Below are positions 11,424-23,632 of a DNA stretch of 64,000 bases, one piece after another; position 1 is the stretch's first letter, and each line of letters starts with the position of its first letter. Under the pieces are notes generated by a model. The model had not been told where the DNA came from. It saw only the letters and a program-made list of their open reading frames with translations, and searched no databases. A program made the position numbers and the translations under genes. Source of the DNA: Vitrella brassicaformis (lineage: Eukaryota > Sar > Vitrellaceae); NCBI GenBank assembly GCA_001179505.1, contig CDMY01000355.1, forward strand, positions 40,155 to 104,154, written 5' to 3'.

Positions 11424-14400
11424 ATGAGCGCGTCATTCTTCGAGAACCTGCGGAAGGGCCTCACCGGCAGCACCAGGAAGGCACTCTACGAAGACAAGAA
11501 TGAGGAGGAGAGCCCACCTCGCATGCAGGCGTCATGGAGCCGCCGGATCAGCGGGAGGAGGAGCCGCTCGGCGTCGGCTCGCAAGGAGAGGGAGGGGGAT
11601 GTGAGGCTGGATTTGGAAGGGCAACCGGTGAGCATGAGATCGGCGACCGAGGGGAACCAACAGGGAGAGCACCGAGAGAAGAAGGACTTAGATGCCTGGG
11701 TGGAGAAGAAGCTGTGTCCTCAGACGGTCGGTAGTCACGACACAGCCAGATAATGCTGCACTCACCCACTCACTCGCTCGCTCACTCACTCACTCACTCA
11801 CACCCAGACAGACAGACAGACAGATGCAGACATACAGATGCACACACACACGCCTCTGCATGCTTGTCACTGGCTGGTTGGCTGGTTGATCGACTTAATT
11901 TGTCAGGTGAGAACCAACGCATATCGCGTCGGCAGAGAGGACGGCGATGCCAATGCAGACCTCTCGAGCCGCCAACCCAGCCGCCCCGCCCCACCACAGG
12001 CCAGCAGCACTCGCCTCAAGCAGCAGCACCAGCAGCAGCAGCAGCAGGGTGGTGGTGGTGGTGGCCCGACCCCTGGCAGAGCCTTTCTCAGCCGCAATCT
12101 GGCCCAGGGCCTGGCCGCACAGGCCATGGCTGGCCGTATGGAGTTTTGTTCGGCTCCATTGGCTCCATCAGGGGCGTATGAGGGTCTGGGTGGCGGGCAC
12201 AGCTCTGACGATGACGACAGCCCCCACTCGATGCGGGGCAACAAGGAGCTGACAGGACTCAGCGAGGTGATGATGCGCCAGAAGATCCGCGAGATGGTGC
12301 GGAACAGAGGAGGCATTGTCGACAATCAGACTAATGACAAAGAAGGTGAAGGTGAAAACGACAACGAGCAGCCAGACGACCCCGCGGTCACTGCGGCACG
12401 GCGAAGACAGCTGGCGATGGCTGAGGACAACATCAGCCTGCTGCAGTCGCTCCAGGGAGAGATCGAGCAGAGCCGCTACTTGCGAGCCGACCCAAACGAC
12501 GATCCGGATAAGAGAGTTGTAGAGTCATTCATGACGCAGCTAATGCAGAACGAGGTGGGCACCAGAAGGAACTCAAATACACGCATGAAGCAATGAATGT
12601 GTGTCCTCGGTTGAGTATCGAACATCAGGCGGGTGCCAAGGGAGACCGTGTTGGTGCCGACACAGAGGACAGTGATGGCGATGCAGCGCCCCCGAGCCAC
12701 CAGCCCAGCGGGTTCCCTCCCCCACAGGCCAGCAGCACTCCCCTCAAGCAGCAGCGCCAGCAGCAGGGTGGTGGTCCGGGCACAGGGACCTTTCTCAAGC
12801 CCATTGGCCGCGGGGTAAGATGGGGCTCCTCAGCTGCACCAGGGTACGCCGATAATAGCTCCCAATCCTCGCGAAGCAGCGATGAGGACGGCCCCCAGTC
12901 GACTGAGCCGAGAGGACTGGACGAGGCCTTGATGCGCCAGAAGCTCCGCGAGAGGGTGCGGAATAGAGGCGGGATTGCGGACGAGAATGACAGTGACGAG
13001 CAACCAGACGACCTCCTCACTGCGAAACGGCGAGAGCAACTGGCCATGGCTGAGGACAACAGCAGTCTACGTCAGTCGCTCCAGGGAGAGATCGAGCAGA
13101 ACCGCTACTTCTCCAAACCGACCTTCAGCGACTCAGACGAGGACAAGGAGCGAGGAAGGAAGCTGCAGCAAGACATGATGCCCAGCTTTGGCGACCTCTC
13201 CCAGCTGGGCGAGGCCGACTTCCTCCAGCAGGGCTCGCCCATCTTCTTCGGCAACGACATGGGCATCCCTGGCATCCCGTCGTCATCGGCAGCAGGCGCC
13301 GCCCAGCGGCGGGCTTGCCGGCGGGCTCACAACGACGACGGGGCCGACGATGCGACCAAGGGCGGTCAGGGCAGCAAGGAGCGGCAGTCGCGGCGGAACA
13401 AGGGTGTCACCACCACCCAGGATCGTTTCGAGAAGGTGCAGAGGCTGGTGGCGAGCTTAGGGCAGCGCCAGGACCAGCAGAGGAAGAGGATGCACGAGGA
13501 GAGGAAGAGGATGCACACTTTCAGCCAAATTGAGAAGCTCGAGGCCATGGTGCGGGCCACGCGCGAGAACTGCGCCCACGACCAACTGGCGCCAGAGGAC
13601 CAGCGCCAGCCGGTGCAGCTTCTCGAGGACCACCAGCTTCTTTTTGAGCTGCCCACCCCGGGCTACCCCCACCCGTTTCTCATGGACGGCCTGCTCTTCC
13701 GCCATGCCGTCCAGGCGTGTGTGGTCCACGGTGCGGCCGGGTCGCTTGAGGTTTTGCCGCGCGAGACACTCATCAAGCCGAGCAAGAAGGACTGCGACGA
13801 GCGCCTGGGTGCGGGTGAGGTGCAGGAGGAGGATGGGAAGAAGATCAAGTGGAGCGATATGGTGCTGGACGCTCTTGACTCGTCTTGCATGTACCGGGAC
13901 GAAGCTCTCAACGTGGTCACCGAAGGTGCGCGGACACACACACACACACACACAAACACACACATGCTGTTGATGGGTTCATTCGTGTAACCTGTGTCTA
14001 TCTCGATGAATGGAGCAAGCAGATTACCTGCCGTCGCCCCTGCTGGTGCAGGCGGCCATGGCCAATGCACCCATGCAGACCGTGCAGGTACGTCAGAGAG
14101 AGCACTCCGCCGGCATTGGGAGGGAGTGTGGGTGTGCATGGTGGCCTGCCCCCCTGACTCATGTGTAGACTCTTGTCGCCTACAGCGCCGACGTCAATGA
14201 CAAGGGCCATGTGCACCACTTCACACGCGGCGCATACAAAGCCAGCCTCAAGACATCATCACTCGGTACGTGAGACCTCACTATGTGACCAATCATATCA
14301 TGGCCACCTCTGTCTTTTCTTTTGTGGGTGCCTATGTGCGTGTGCAGGTGCGGCGGCCCTGTGGCATCGGCCTCAGATGCTCTCCTTCCTCCTGGCCAAC

Positions 14401-17400
14401 ACAGCCGCCGACATGTCGGTGCTCTCTGAGGTAGAGGTCAGGCCCCCACAAACGGCAAACGCCAAAAGTAACCGCCACCTGCGTGCCTGCATGCCTAAAA
14501 CACCAACAGACCAACAGACAGACAGACAGACAGACCCATTCACTTTCAGCCTCTTCTCTTTGCCGTCGTCCCTCAGGCACATTCCGTTGGGCTGAGGGTC
14601 TGAATCTGCTGCAGCTGGTGTGCATCGGCCCGCCCCCGCCCAAGACCGCCCCGAAGAGCACATCGATTGTGCCGAAGGAGTCCAGGCCGCCCGCCACACC
14701 CAAAGAGGCAGATGGTCAGACACAGGCAACCACAGACAGCAGCCTCTCATTGGTGCATTGCCCGTGCCATGCATGCAGAGTCTGCCAACGTGCTCAGTGC
14801 GGCAGCCAAGCTGAAGGCCAAGAAGGCTGTGGCCAAGAGCAAGGCGGAGGAGGGTGCATCATCACAGGCCAAGGAACAGGAGAAGGAGGATCGCCGCCGA
14901 GAGGCCATCTTGGAGCAGGTCCGCATCAGACGGGAACAGCAGGAGGAGGACAGACAGCGCACCGCCCTCGCGACGCTGGAGGCCCTCGCCGCCCACGGCC
15001 TGATCGGAGGCCATCAGCAGAGCATCCTCTCCCTGCAGCGGCGGGATAAGGAGGGCAACACGGCTCTGCACCTGGCGGCCCGGCACGGCTGGTCGAGCCT
15101 GGTTGACTGGCTGCTCAAGCGGGGCGTTGCAGTAGATGCCGTCAACATGGCCAACGAGACGGCGCTCGACCTCGCTCGCAAGAACAAGCGATCGGTGAGG
15201 CACGCCAGACAGCAGGCGGGCAACAGGGCCTCCCAAGTGTGTGATGGCGTCTTGTGTGCTGTGGAGTGCAGGCGTGTGAGGCGGTCTTGACAGAGCACCT
15301 GTCTGCCCATCACCAGCAGGAGGCGGTCTACGAGCTGCTGGCGGAGGAGACACTCAGACGCGAGCGCGACGAGAAAAAACGCGAGAAGAACCGGGAGAAG
15401 GTACGCAGACACACCCAGACACAGACACACAGGCCCCCCACAGACACGCCAGACAGGCGACAAACAAAGATCCTCTGCTCTTTTCCTTTCTTTGTGTGGT
15501 GTAGAGGAAGCGTCAGAAGTGCAAGAAGCGCGACACAGCCGTAGGAGCTGAAGGAGCCGAAGGCGACCAAGAGGAGCCGCAGGCGGCCCCAGTGGAGGAG
15601 GAGCTCGACGACCATGAACAGCGCCTAGTTTCCCGAACGAATGTCCCGCACCCAAACACGATTGCACGAACACGGCTTGCGCCCCTCTCCCTCTCTCTCT
15701 CACACACAAGGAAGGCCTCGACCGTCCAGTCGAGCTCGTAAGCGACGACGACAGAGCAAGGCATCCGTGCAGAGGACCTGGTGGTCTGTTCTCTTACAGG
15801 TGTGATGTCGAGGACGGGCCAATGTCGAGTTCGCCTCAACCTGGCGGAGACCTGCCGACCACGTGAGCATCAAAGCATCGCCAGGTGCTCGCAATATGGA
15901 GCGTGCCTTCGTCCATTGCAGGCTCGACGAAGACATGAGTGGCGTGCCGTCCTCCTCGTCGAGTGTCCCGCCGCCGCATGCACACAGGTAAACGAGTCAG
16001 CCCAGATCTCTCTCCATCGAAACGAATGAATCAGCGCCCCGCCCGATGTGTGTGTGCAGAGGTGCTGGCGACACTGATGAGGACCGTGACGAACAGGAGG
16101 CAATAGCTGCGTCGCTGGAGGCTGCCGCTGAGCAGTGGGAGGCCATCAAGACGCACGTGACCACTGCCCACAAGCAGATACAGGGGTGAGTACGAGACAG
16201 ACGCTCATCGGATGCGCGACGATGCATTTTCATCTGTGTCTGGCGTGGCGTGGCGTTGTGTATGCGACAGGTTGCGGGAGAGGTTACAGGCCGAGGCGGA
16301 CATGACTGCGGCCACAGAAGCCCAGGAGCAGCGCTTGATTGAGGAGAACAACGAGCTCGAGGCAGCCAACCCCGTGTACGTTGCTGCAGGCGTCACCCAC
16401 CAATGCGTCCATCCATCCATCCATTGCCTGCCTTCCATGTGTCGGTTCTGTTCTGTTGCAGTCTGACGGCGGACCAGCTCGACCTCAAGGCCTCTGCTGG
16501 TGATGTCAGGCACTTCCAGAGGGTCGTCGACGGCCGCTTCTACGAGCTGCAATCGCTGATGGGCGAGTGCCTCCAGCGAGCTGTGGACCTCACCAACAGC
16601 CCTCCTGACACATCATCGGACGAGCCGGCTCCCGACAAACAGGACAGCAGCCCGAACATGCCCCCCGAGGCCCCCTGTGCGACCAGTCCCCCATCGGCGA
16701 CGGCTGGCGAGTCCATTGGGTGGCTGGAAGAGTTGGAGAGCAGCCACCTGGACATCCCCGAGAAGTGTGTGAGGGCATCGAAGCGGCTGGAGGACATTGA
16801 GCAGGACATCGGCAAGTGAGAAGCGCAGATTGAAGAGGACTCACCGATTGCATTACAGATCGGTTGCCATCCCTTCCTGCAGGTTGGTGTGTGAGGTCGT
16901 CGACGCCACCACCCGCCGTGAGGCATCCGACGCCCATCTGCAGGGCCTCACCGAGCAGAATTACGAGCTCAAACGACGCGACAAGGAGCGGTGAGAAAGG
17001 CGCACACACAGTCTCATGTTCACTTCTATCTGTCTGTCTGTCTGCCTGCCTGCCAGATTGACCGAGGAGAAGCTCCAGTCGCTCACGTCTGTCCAGGCCG
17101 TGAAGTGCTTCCATCAGGCGGCCTCTCAAGAAAGCCAGCGACTGAAGGAGCTGCTGGGTCGGTGCAGCGACCACCTGCTCAATCTGGCGAGTGCGTCCTT
17201 CCAGCGTGATGTCGAGCGGCGCGTCGAGGAGGTCAGGGTGGCGCGCGACAGAGAGGCGGTCGAGCAGCTGAAACGTCAGGAGGCTGCGACGGCCAAGATG
17301 GTCAGCGAGATGCAGCAGCAGCTCGAGGAGGAGAGGGGCAAGCCCAAGCAGGACATCACCTCGTGTGTGGTGTGCCATGAAGCGCCCAATGACGTGGTTA

Positions 17401-17620
17401 TGATGCCCTGCCGACACAAATGCATTTGTACAGGTGGGCAGATGGGCAGGCAAGGGACACCTTGGGGCGTACATATGTGTGGTGTGTGCCCATTTGTGCA
17501 GGTTGTTTCGATCGCCTCAAGAGGCAGCACCCGGGGCGCAAGGTGCCGTGCCCCATATGTCGCAAAGAGCGCCTCAAGCAATACTCAGGGCCCGTGTTTG
17601 AGCAGGGGCACCACGACTGA
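11424..17620 (+). CDS. Ankyrin / coiled-coil / RING-finger protein, putative E3 ubiquitin ligase
   Basis: Long spliced gene. Exons begin 11424-11726, 11907-12554 and 12629-13925 and continue with matching phases through to the RING exon ending in TGA at 17620. Exons 2 and 3 encode two related copies of one module (see the repeat entry). Next come ankyrin-type repeats, clearest at KEGNTALHLAARHGWSSLVD...MANETALDLA (about 15.05-15.19 kb). Long coiled coils follow (EEETLRRERDEKKREK, RLIEENNELEAA, and ERRVEEVRVARDREAVEQLK at about 17.2 kb). The C-terminus is a C3HC4 RING: C-V-V-C, then C-R-H-K-C-I-C-T-G-C, then C-P-I-C (17370-17570), split by one intron. RING plus ankyrin layouts typically recruit a substrate and an E2 enzyme. 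Target unknown. A split into two genes near 15.65 kb is possible, but reading phase is continuous across it, so I favour one gene. Confidence 0.7.
11907..13140 (+). repeat. Tandem exon duplication inside the ankyrin/RING gene
   Basis: Exon 2 (11907-12554) and the first 500 bp of exon 3 (12629-13140) encode the same order of motifs. These are PPQASST.LKQQ with a glutamine/glycine run, then MRQK.RE.VRNRGGI, then EQPDD, then QLAMAEDN.SL.QSLQGEIEQ.RY and an acidic end. The copies differ by many substitutions and small indels, so the duplication is not recent. Confidence 0.85.
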
Positions 17621-18416
17621 CCGAGTGGTAGAGCTAGCAGGGGCGCGACTAGTACCCGGACAGGTGACCAGCTTGTCGGCCACCCCGTTGTGTGTAGTGA
17701 TGGGTGACATTAGTATGTACATATATACCTATATATGTGTGTGATGGGTTGGCGATGTCCATATGCGACATACATGGCCGGTTGGCTGGCTGGCTGGCTG
17801 GCATGTGTAGTGTTGTGCTGATTTATCGACACAGATGGATGGATGGATGGATGGACGAATGTGTGTGTGGCCACCTCAGATGCGGTGTGGTGCTTGTCGT
17901 TCGCCCGCTTTCTTCTGACACATAGCTATAGCCCAGCGGTGATGGGCGTCTGAAAGCGATCGAGGGAATGGCAGACACGACTAGGTCATCGAAAGACAAG
18001 GAGGGAAAGTCATGTAGTTATGGTTTTTAGCCACACCTGGATGGCACTGAGTGGTCAGAAATGTGGAGACGAGCACTGGCAAGACTTTGACTGAAAAATC
18101 GGATTCATTTCACATCCAAGACATAGTCAGCACGCACGTCTCCCTTTTCGTCTCAGTCGCATTTCGTTCAAAGGTTCCTCGGTGCAGTCACTCTGGATGC
18201 TTTGCATAGTATAACGCTGGCCAACAGCCATCCCTCCCTCCCTCCCTGCAGACAGACACTTCTTCAGCGAAGAGAACAAACACTGCGTTTCCCTGACCAT
18301 CCCACAACCCCTCACTCACCGTACCCTATCTCCCTCCCTCCCTCCCTCCCTGCCTCCCTCCCGACATGACACAACTGCCTAGAGATGTATCGCCCAAAAA
18401 ACACGGCTGAGCGACG
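17621..18416 (+). other. Intergenic (convergent gene ends) with simple repeats
   Basis: It lies between two 3' ends. It holds GGCT repeats at 17783-17802, ATGG repeats at 17833-17855 and C/T-rich CCTC runs at 18235-18250 and 18330-18362. No coding signal seen. Confidence 0.6.
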
Positions 18417-20427
18417 TCAGTCAGTGTCGGGCGGCGACAGGCTTGACGACGACTGGGCTGCGCCGCTGAGGTTGTGCATCACCTTGCTGGTGCGACGCAG
18501 TCCCGACTGTTGCCGACCTGCAGATGAAGGGAACAAAGGGACGAGGGAGGGACACAGACAAGCAATGTCGAGACACGGTGATTGCTGCATGTCTCCTGCT
18601 CACCTTCACTGCTGGCAGTGCTGAGGCTGCTGCGGGTGCTGCTGAAGGTAAGGCCTGACACACACATTCAGAAGACACACACGGAAAGGACATGCGCACG
18701 TGAGCCACTCATTCAGCAGCCAACCAGTCAACGTCTCTCTCTCTTGGCATTCAAAGCTCATTCACTCTGCATGGTTGGGCTTCGGTTCAGGCCTTCCGAC
18801 ACGACGGGCTCGTTGTCGTGCTCCATACCCATCATAGAAAAGCTTGACGGTCCGTCCCGGTCGGCGACTGCCCCGAAGCCTGCACCAAAGGGATACACGT
18901 GCATGTCGACTGCTCACAGCTTACTCATTTCGCACTCACCAGACGCCACAATGGGCTCTTGCTGCTGCACCAGAAGCGGACTGTCATCTGCACAGATCCA
19001 TCCGCAGGAGAAGCGTATCTAATGTGAGGACAGTGCCCGTGTCTCATAGCCTACCGCTGCCGCCATGAACCTCGCTCTGAATCTCGCTCGAACCACCGCC
19101 AGCAGCTTCACCAGCAGCAGCTTCAGCAGCAGCTTCAGCAGCAGCAGCTTTCTCAGCAGCAGCAACGCCAGCATTCACTGCCGACAGCACCTGTGAGACA
19201 CACGGTATCCATCTCATTAGCCATGACGGATGTGATGACTGTGGAAGGGCACCTTTGCCAGCAGGGACCCCATTGCTGTTTTATCTTTAGCAGCAGCTTT
19301 GAAAAAGCGCGGCAGCATGTTCCTGGGCACGCCATTCCCCTTCCACCCATCGGGGTTCACCCAACCAGAACTCTGACCACTTGATGACGAGGGCGGCGTC
19401 CAGAAACACGACACTGCACAGAAATGAGAGCATCCTTGCGGCAAGTGACGATGGACCTTTTGGTGTCTCGTCTTACAGGCCACTCCAGCCAGTTTGTCGA
19501 TGGCGTTGTGGACCGCCCTCGACCTGGACTTGTACCGGCGAGCTGATGGGTGTTGAGACAAACACAGCAATCAATCCATCAGACATGCCAGCTGTCTGCC
19601 TTTGTCTGTGTGTGTCTCTCGCTCACCCTTCCGTCTCAGGTACACTATGAAACGCTGTAGACAAAGAGACAGACAGACAGACAGACAGACGAGTGTGTGT
19701 TTGGGTGTTTGCCTGTGTGTGTCTCACCACTTGCTCCTTGAGGTACTCCTTGTCCTTTTGAAGTTTGGCCACCTCGGCCTTCTCGGCTTGCTGCACGTGA
19801 CGCGATGCACAAACAGACCGTATGTAACACTTTCGCCGCCCACAAAGCCCCCGAGCTGTGCGTATGTACCAATTCTTGTTCTGTGCCGCTATCCGCCGTT
19901 CCCTGGAGGGTCTCGTGCCCCGTGGAGTTGGCTGCATTTCGCAGATGGACAGGCACGCACACAAGACAGACAGACAGAGAAATGCAGCGCACCCATCAGC
20001 CACTCATTAATTGTGGCGTACGGTCGGTCGTCCCAACATCCTCTCGGCTCTCAACCGGGTCGGCCTCGGGCAGCTCGTCAGCTGAAGCAAGGACCAGACA
20101 GAAAGACACCGTGGGAGACCCTTCTTGCCTCTTCCGTTCACTCACGTGCGTCCTTACCCCGGCCCTCTCGCGTCTTCGGCTGTCCATCTGAAAGGCAGGC
20201 ACAGCGGCACCCACAGCCAATCAAGCGACCACCGGTGAGTGCTGTGCCCCCTCCCCACCTCTGGTGCCATTTCGCTCACCAGTGGTGCTTCTCGGACGCG
20301 GACTCACCACATCAGTTTCTGGAATCCAGGCTTCCACAAAAAGCTGGATTCCAGCCCAGCACGCGAACGCGACGGAGGGGAAGCAGAGAATCACTTGGGC
20401 GGCGACAATTGCCTCAGCAACCGGCAT
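18417..20427 (-). CDS. Unrecognised small protein with N-terminal membrane segment and coiled coil
   Basis: Many small exons on the minus strand. The start ATG at 20427 has an AAA upstream and opens a hydrophobic segment (AIVAAQVILCFPSVAFACWA). Phases are then consistent through a polar part (TTDGQPKTREGRADELPEAD), a short coiled coil (QAEKAEVAKLQKDKEYLKEQ, about 19.8 kb), a basic helix (RRYKSRSRAVHNAIDKLAG, about 19.5 kb), a region rich in Gly/Trp, and an Ala/Glu repeat coded by a GCT-rich run (19080-19170). The last two exons are uncertain: the frame ending at 18417 (QSGLRRTSKVMHNLSGAAQ) looks more natural, but a stop at about 18485 is also possible. The TM-then-coiled-coil shape resembles ER tail-anchoring factors such as Get1/WRB only superficially. 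No function assigned. Confidence 0.45.
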
Positions 20428-20937
20428 TTTGGATTTGGGCTGGTCTTGAAGTCGAGACTGGGGGCCGTCTGGGGGCGATCAGAGCGATCTTCCCAACGGA
20501 GGCCGAGATCTGACCGTGGTGGTTGTGTGGTGTGGCTTGTCGATGGCGGGTGTGGCGGGCGATTTCGACAGTGAATTGGTCGGATTTCTTTATCAAGACC
20601 TGATGTACATTACTCGATTGGTTCTCTCGATTGGTTCTCTGTGAGCACCATGGTTGAAAGTGCAATAGCCGTGTCACCATCTCACACAGAGAGAGTCTCA
20701 TCGACACACACATGCTCCAGGGATCATTGTGCTGAGAGCTCAGCGAAACTCTCAGCGTCCACCGACATACATAGATAAATCAGTGTGACACACTGAACTA
20801 CTCCTTCTCAGACCCTCGCTGCTGTACAATGGAGCACAAACACACATCTCTCTCTCTCTCTCTCTCTCTCCCTCACCCGCTCCCTTCATTGCCAGACCAC
20901 CCTTGATTCCCTCACTCGCCATTCATTCATTCCTTCA
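20428..20937 (-). other. Intergenic: upstream region of the TM/coiled-coil gene, with a (TC)n tract
   Basis: It lies between the adenylate kinase stop and the start of the membrane/coiled-coil gene. A CT dinucleotide tract runs at 20847-20871. No coding signal was identified. Confidence 0.5.
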
Positions 20938-21214
20938 TCAGACTTGGACAGTCTCCATTGCGTCCTGTATCTTCTTGAACACAGTGCTGGGCTCCTCCGC
21001 CCCGTCGATGCGCACGAGTATGTCTTGGTAGCAGCCGAGTATCTCGTCACAGTTGTCCTTGAACTTCTGCAGCCGCACGCGGATTGTGTCCTCGGTGTCG
21101 TCGGACCGCTGGATGAGCTTCGACCCATCCACCTCGGGGCCGGGAGGGTTGGTCTTCAGGTTGTAGATCTTCCCCGTGGCTGGATCTGTCCGACGATACA
21201 CCACCCTGAGCCAG

Positions 21215-21255
<41 letters not shown>

Positions 21256-21877
21256 GACAGACAGACATGCAACAGGTAAATGATGGTTCCCTCCCTGCCT
21301 TTGTAGGTTTCTCTCACCTGTCGATGATGAGCTGGTCGGGCGCCTCGAGCAGCAGAAACTTGTCTGCCTGAATGCCAGCCTCCTTGAGTGCCTCAGCCTG
21401 GCTCTTGGTCCTCGGGAAGCCGTCCAGCAGCCACCCCTCCTCCACACAGTCACCCTGCTGCAGCCGCGTGACGACGATAGCAATGATGAGGTCGTCAGGC
21501 ACCAGGTCGCCAGCCTCCATGTACTCCTTGGCCTTGTTGCCCAGCTCCGTGCCCTCGTTGACAGCAGCCCGCAGGATGTCCCCGGTGCTCAGGTGGATGA
21601 CACCGTACTGCTGCTTGATGAAGTCGCACTGGGTGCCCTTGCCCACCCCTGGGGCGCCTGCAATGATGATCTGTGGGCCGCGCATCGAAGGCTGACCTCG
21701 CAGCGACGGTGATGGTCGTCGCCTCGATGCTGGCAGGCGCGGGCGGGAGGGCGGGGAGCGAAATAGAGGGCCGGAAGATGACGATGATGTCGATGCACTG
21801 CTGTCCGATGAACGGAACGAGGCCGCATCCGCAGATGCCATGGAGATCACCACCAACGCCGCGGCGACGAGCACCAT
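20938..21877 (-). CDS. Adenylate kinase with N-terminal leader
   Basis: Two exons (21877-21318 and 21205-20938) joined in phase across a short intron. The enzyme catalyses ATP + AMP = 2 ADP. The P-loop GAPGVGKGT and the following [12 protein letters not shown] (AMP-binding region), [10 protein letters not shown] (the conserved DGFPR motif) and [15 protein letters not shown] (LID region with R-x-D) are all present. LID zinc-binding cysteines are absent, so this is the long, non-zinc type seen in many eukaryotes. The protein begins with about 70 extra residues: a hydrophobic stretch ([15 protein letters not shown]) and then a Ser/Arg/Pro-rich part before the kinase. This looks like a signal peptide plus transit-like region, so targeting to a secondary plastid or the secretory route is possible (inference). 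Divergent from the AN1 gene. Confidence 0.93.
21217..21252. repeat. (GA)n microsatellite in the adenylate kinase intron
   Basis: About 36 bp of perfect GA dinucleotides lie near the 3' splice site on the minus strand. On the transcribed strand they form the pyrimidine tract before the acceptor. Confidence 0.9.
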
Positions 21878-22142
21878 CTTGAGAGCGCTTTTTCCCCGCT
21901 TCGGACCGTCTGCGAGCTTACTGAGACGAGCAGTTTCACGAATATCCTAGGCAAATGTGAGCTTGAGGGTGACCGGTGTCTTCGGGGAGAGGAAAGAAGA
22001 CGAACGAGTAGTCTCCCATTCGGCAACGAGATCAGGTCGCTGACTTCTTGGTGACATCAACTGGTCCACACACTTCAGCCCTCTTGGTCAAGGCTCCTCG
22101 ACAGTCAGAAGGACAGTCAACCAACGGCCCACAGCCGTCGAT

Positions 22143-23072
22143 ATGGCTGAGTTCAGCGATGTAGGAGCCCACTGCAGTGACCCTGTGAGCACAAACAACA
22201 CTGGAAAGCCATCCATTGCTCACTCGTGGTGTTGCTGCTTGCTGTTGTGGTTGGCCATGTGGTGTGTGTGTGCAGTACTGCCGGCAGAAGGACTTCTTGC
22301 CCTTCGTCTGCAACCTATGCAATAAGACGGTAAATGATTGTGGCACTCAAGGGAGGCAGGGAGGGAGGGGAGGGAACCAACCTACCACTTCTGTGGCCGG
22401 ATGGGTGCTTGCTGTGGTGTTGTCCTTGACAGTACTGCCTTGAGCACTTCAAGCCGGAGTCGCACCAATGTCCCAGGGCGGCGGCGGTTGACAGGCGCGT
22501 GATGATCTGTCCTCTCTGCCTCGACTCCTTCCCCATGGTGGCGGGCGAGTCGTGTGACGTCACCTTTGAGCGCCACACGCGCACCTCCTGCCGACCAGAC
22601 CTCTATGAGACCCGCAGGGCGCAGCAGAAGGCCACCTGTCCCGTCAAGGGATGTAAGGCGAAGCTCACGGCTGTCAACTCATTCGTGTGCCCCCGGTGTA
22701 AGCAGAAGGTCTGCATGAAGCACAGATGGCAGGAGGACCACGACTGCCGGCCACCTCAGTCGAGTCTGATCAGTTCCCTAACCAGCAGCTTCTCTTCATC
22801 GCGGCCTCCGTTGAAGGGCAAGGCCGCCGCTCGGATGCAGGCCAACAAGCCGCCCAACGTCATGGACATGCTGCGAGGTGGGCGCGTCAGAAACAAACGG
22901 CACAGCACAACACAACACACACGAATTGGCTCACGTGCTTTCAGAGACGGCGCACAGGAGGATGCGCACAGGTGGATCCAGTGGTGCGCCGAGTGCACAG
23001 GGGTCCTCGTCCAACACACAGCAAGGGTCGCGCAATCAACGGCAACGCAACGATGATTGCGTCATCTCATGA
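22143..23072 (+). CDS. AN1-type zinc-finger protein (ZFAND1/2-like)
   Basis: Exons are joined at GT-AG sites in phase. It starts MAEFSDVGAHC and ends at TGA 23070-23072. Two AN1 zinc fingers are visible. The first is C..YCRQKDFLPFVCNLCNKTYCLEHFKPESHQC, which is split by introns. The second is ATCPVKGCKAKLT, FVCPRCKQKVCMKHRWQEDHDC, with the full Cys/His spacing. Between them lies MICPLCLDSFPMVAGES with a further Cys pair. The layout of two AN1 fingers near the N-terminus matches ZFAND2 (AIRAP)/ZFAND1 proteins, which link proteasomes or p97/Cdc48 to stress-damaged proteins. The C-terminal tail is Ser/Gly/Gln-rich, with no ubiquitin-interacting motif seen. Divergent from adenylate kinase, 265 bp between starts. 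Confidence 0.88.
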
Positions 23073-23632
23073 AGGATGACGAGCGAGCAGAGAGAACGGG
23101 CCGGTGTTTGGCTTGGACGGGAGGGGATGCGTATGTCGTGGATGTGTGTAGATGTGAGTGTATCTTGCTGACATACGAATCCTTTGGGGGTTGTCGTTTT
23201 CCGGTATATTGCTGCGATTGCTTCTTGGCTATGGGCTTCGGTTGCTGCAGCTCAGCGCCGATTTTTGCTGAATTCACTCACTCACGGGCGCAATGGTTGC
23301 TGATGTACATGTAGCCCGTTGGTGGGTTTCGTACTGAATGTTTGTGTGTGGGGGTGAGGTGACATTGCTTGCGGCACGGCTACGCGTGTCATGACGTGAT
23401 GGCTGACTCCAGCACAATGAAGGCAGTGTTATGTGTGCCACCGGTGTGTGGGTGCGAAGGTTGGCTGTACACGCATCGCATAGCATCCAAGGTCTCAACC
23501 AAGTAGCAGCTCAAAACAGCCCCATCATCGGAAAGAAACGATGCGCGCAACACTATTCTTCAACCACAGCGGCCCTCCCTGCAAAGCACTCTGACTGAGG
23601 CCATCCTGCCCACTTTGAGAGATGACGACAGC
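23073..23632. other. Intergenic between convergent gene ends, nothing found
   Basis: It lies between the 3' ends of the AN1 gene and the Nudix gene. No domain-bearing frame and no strong repeat were seen. Confidence 0.5.
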
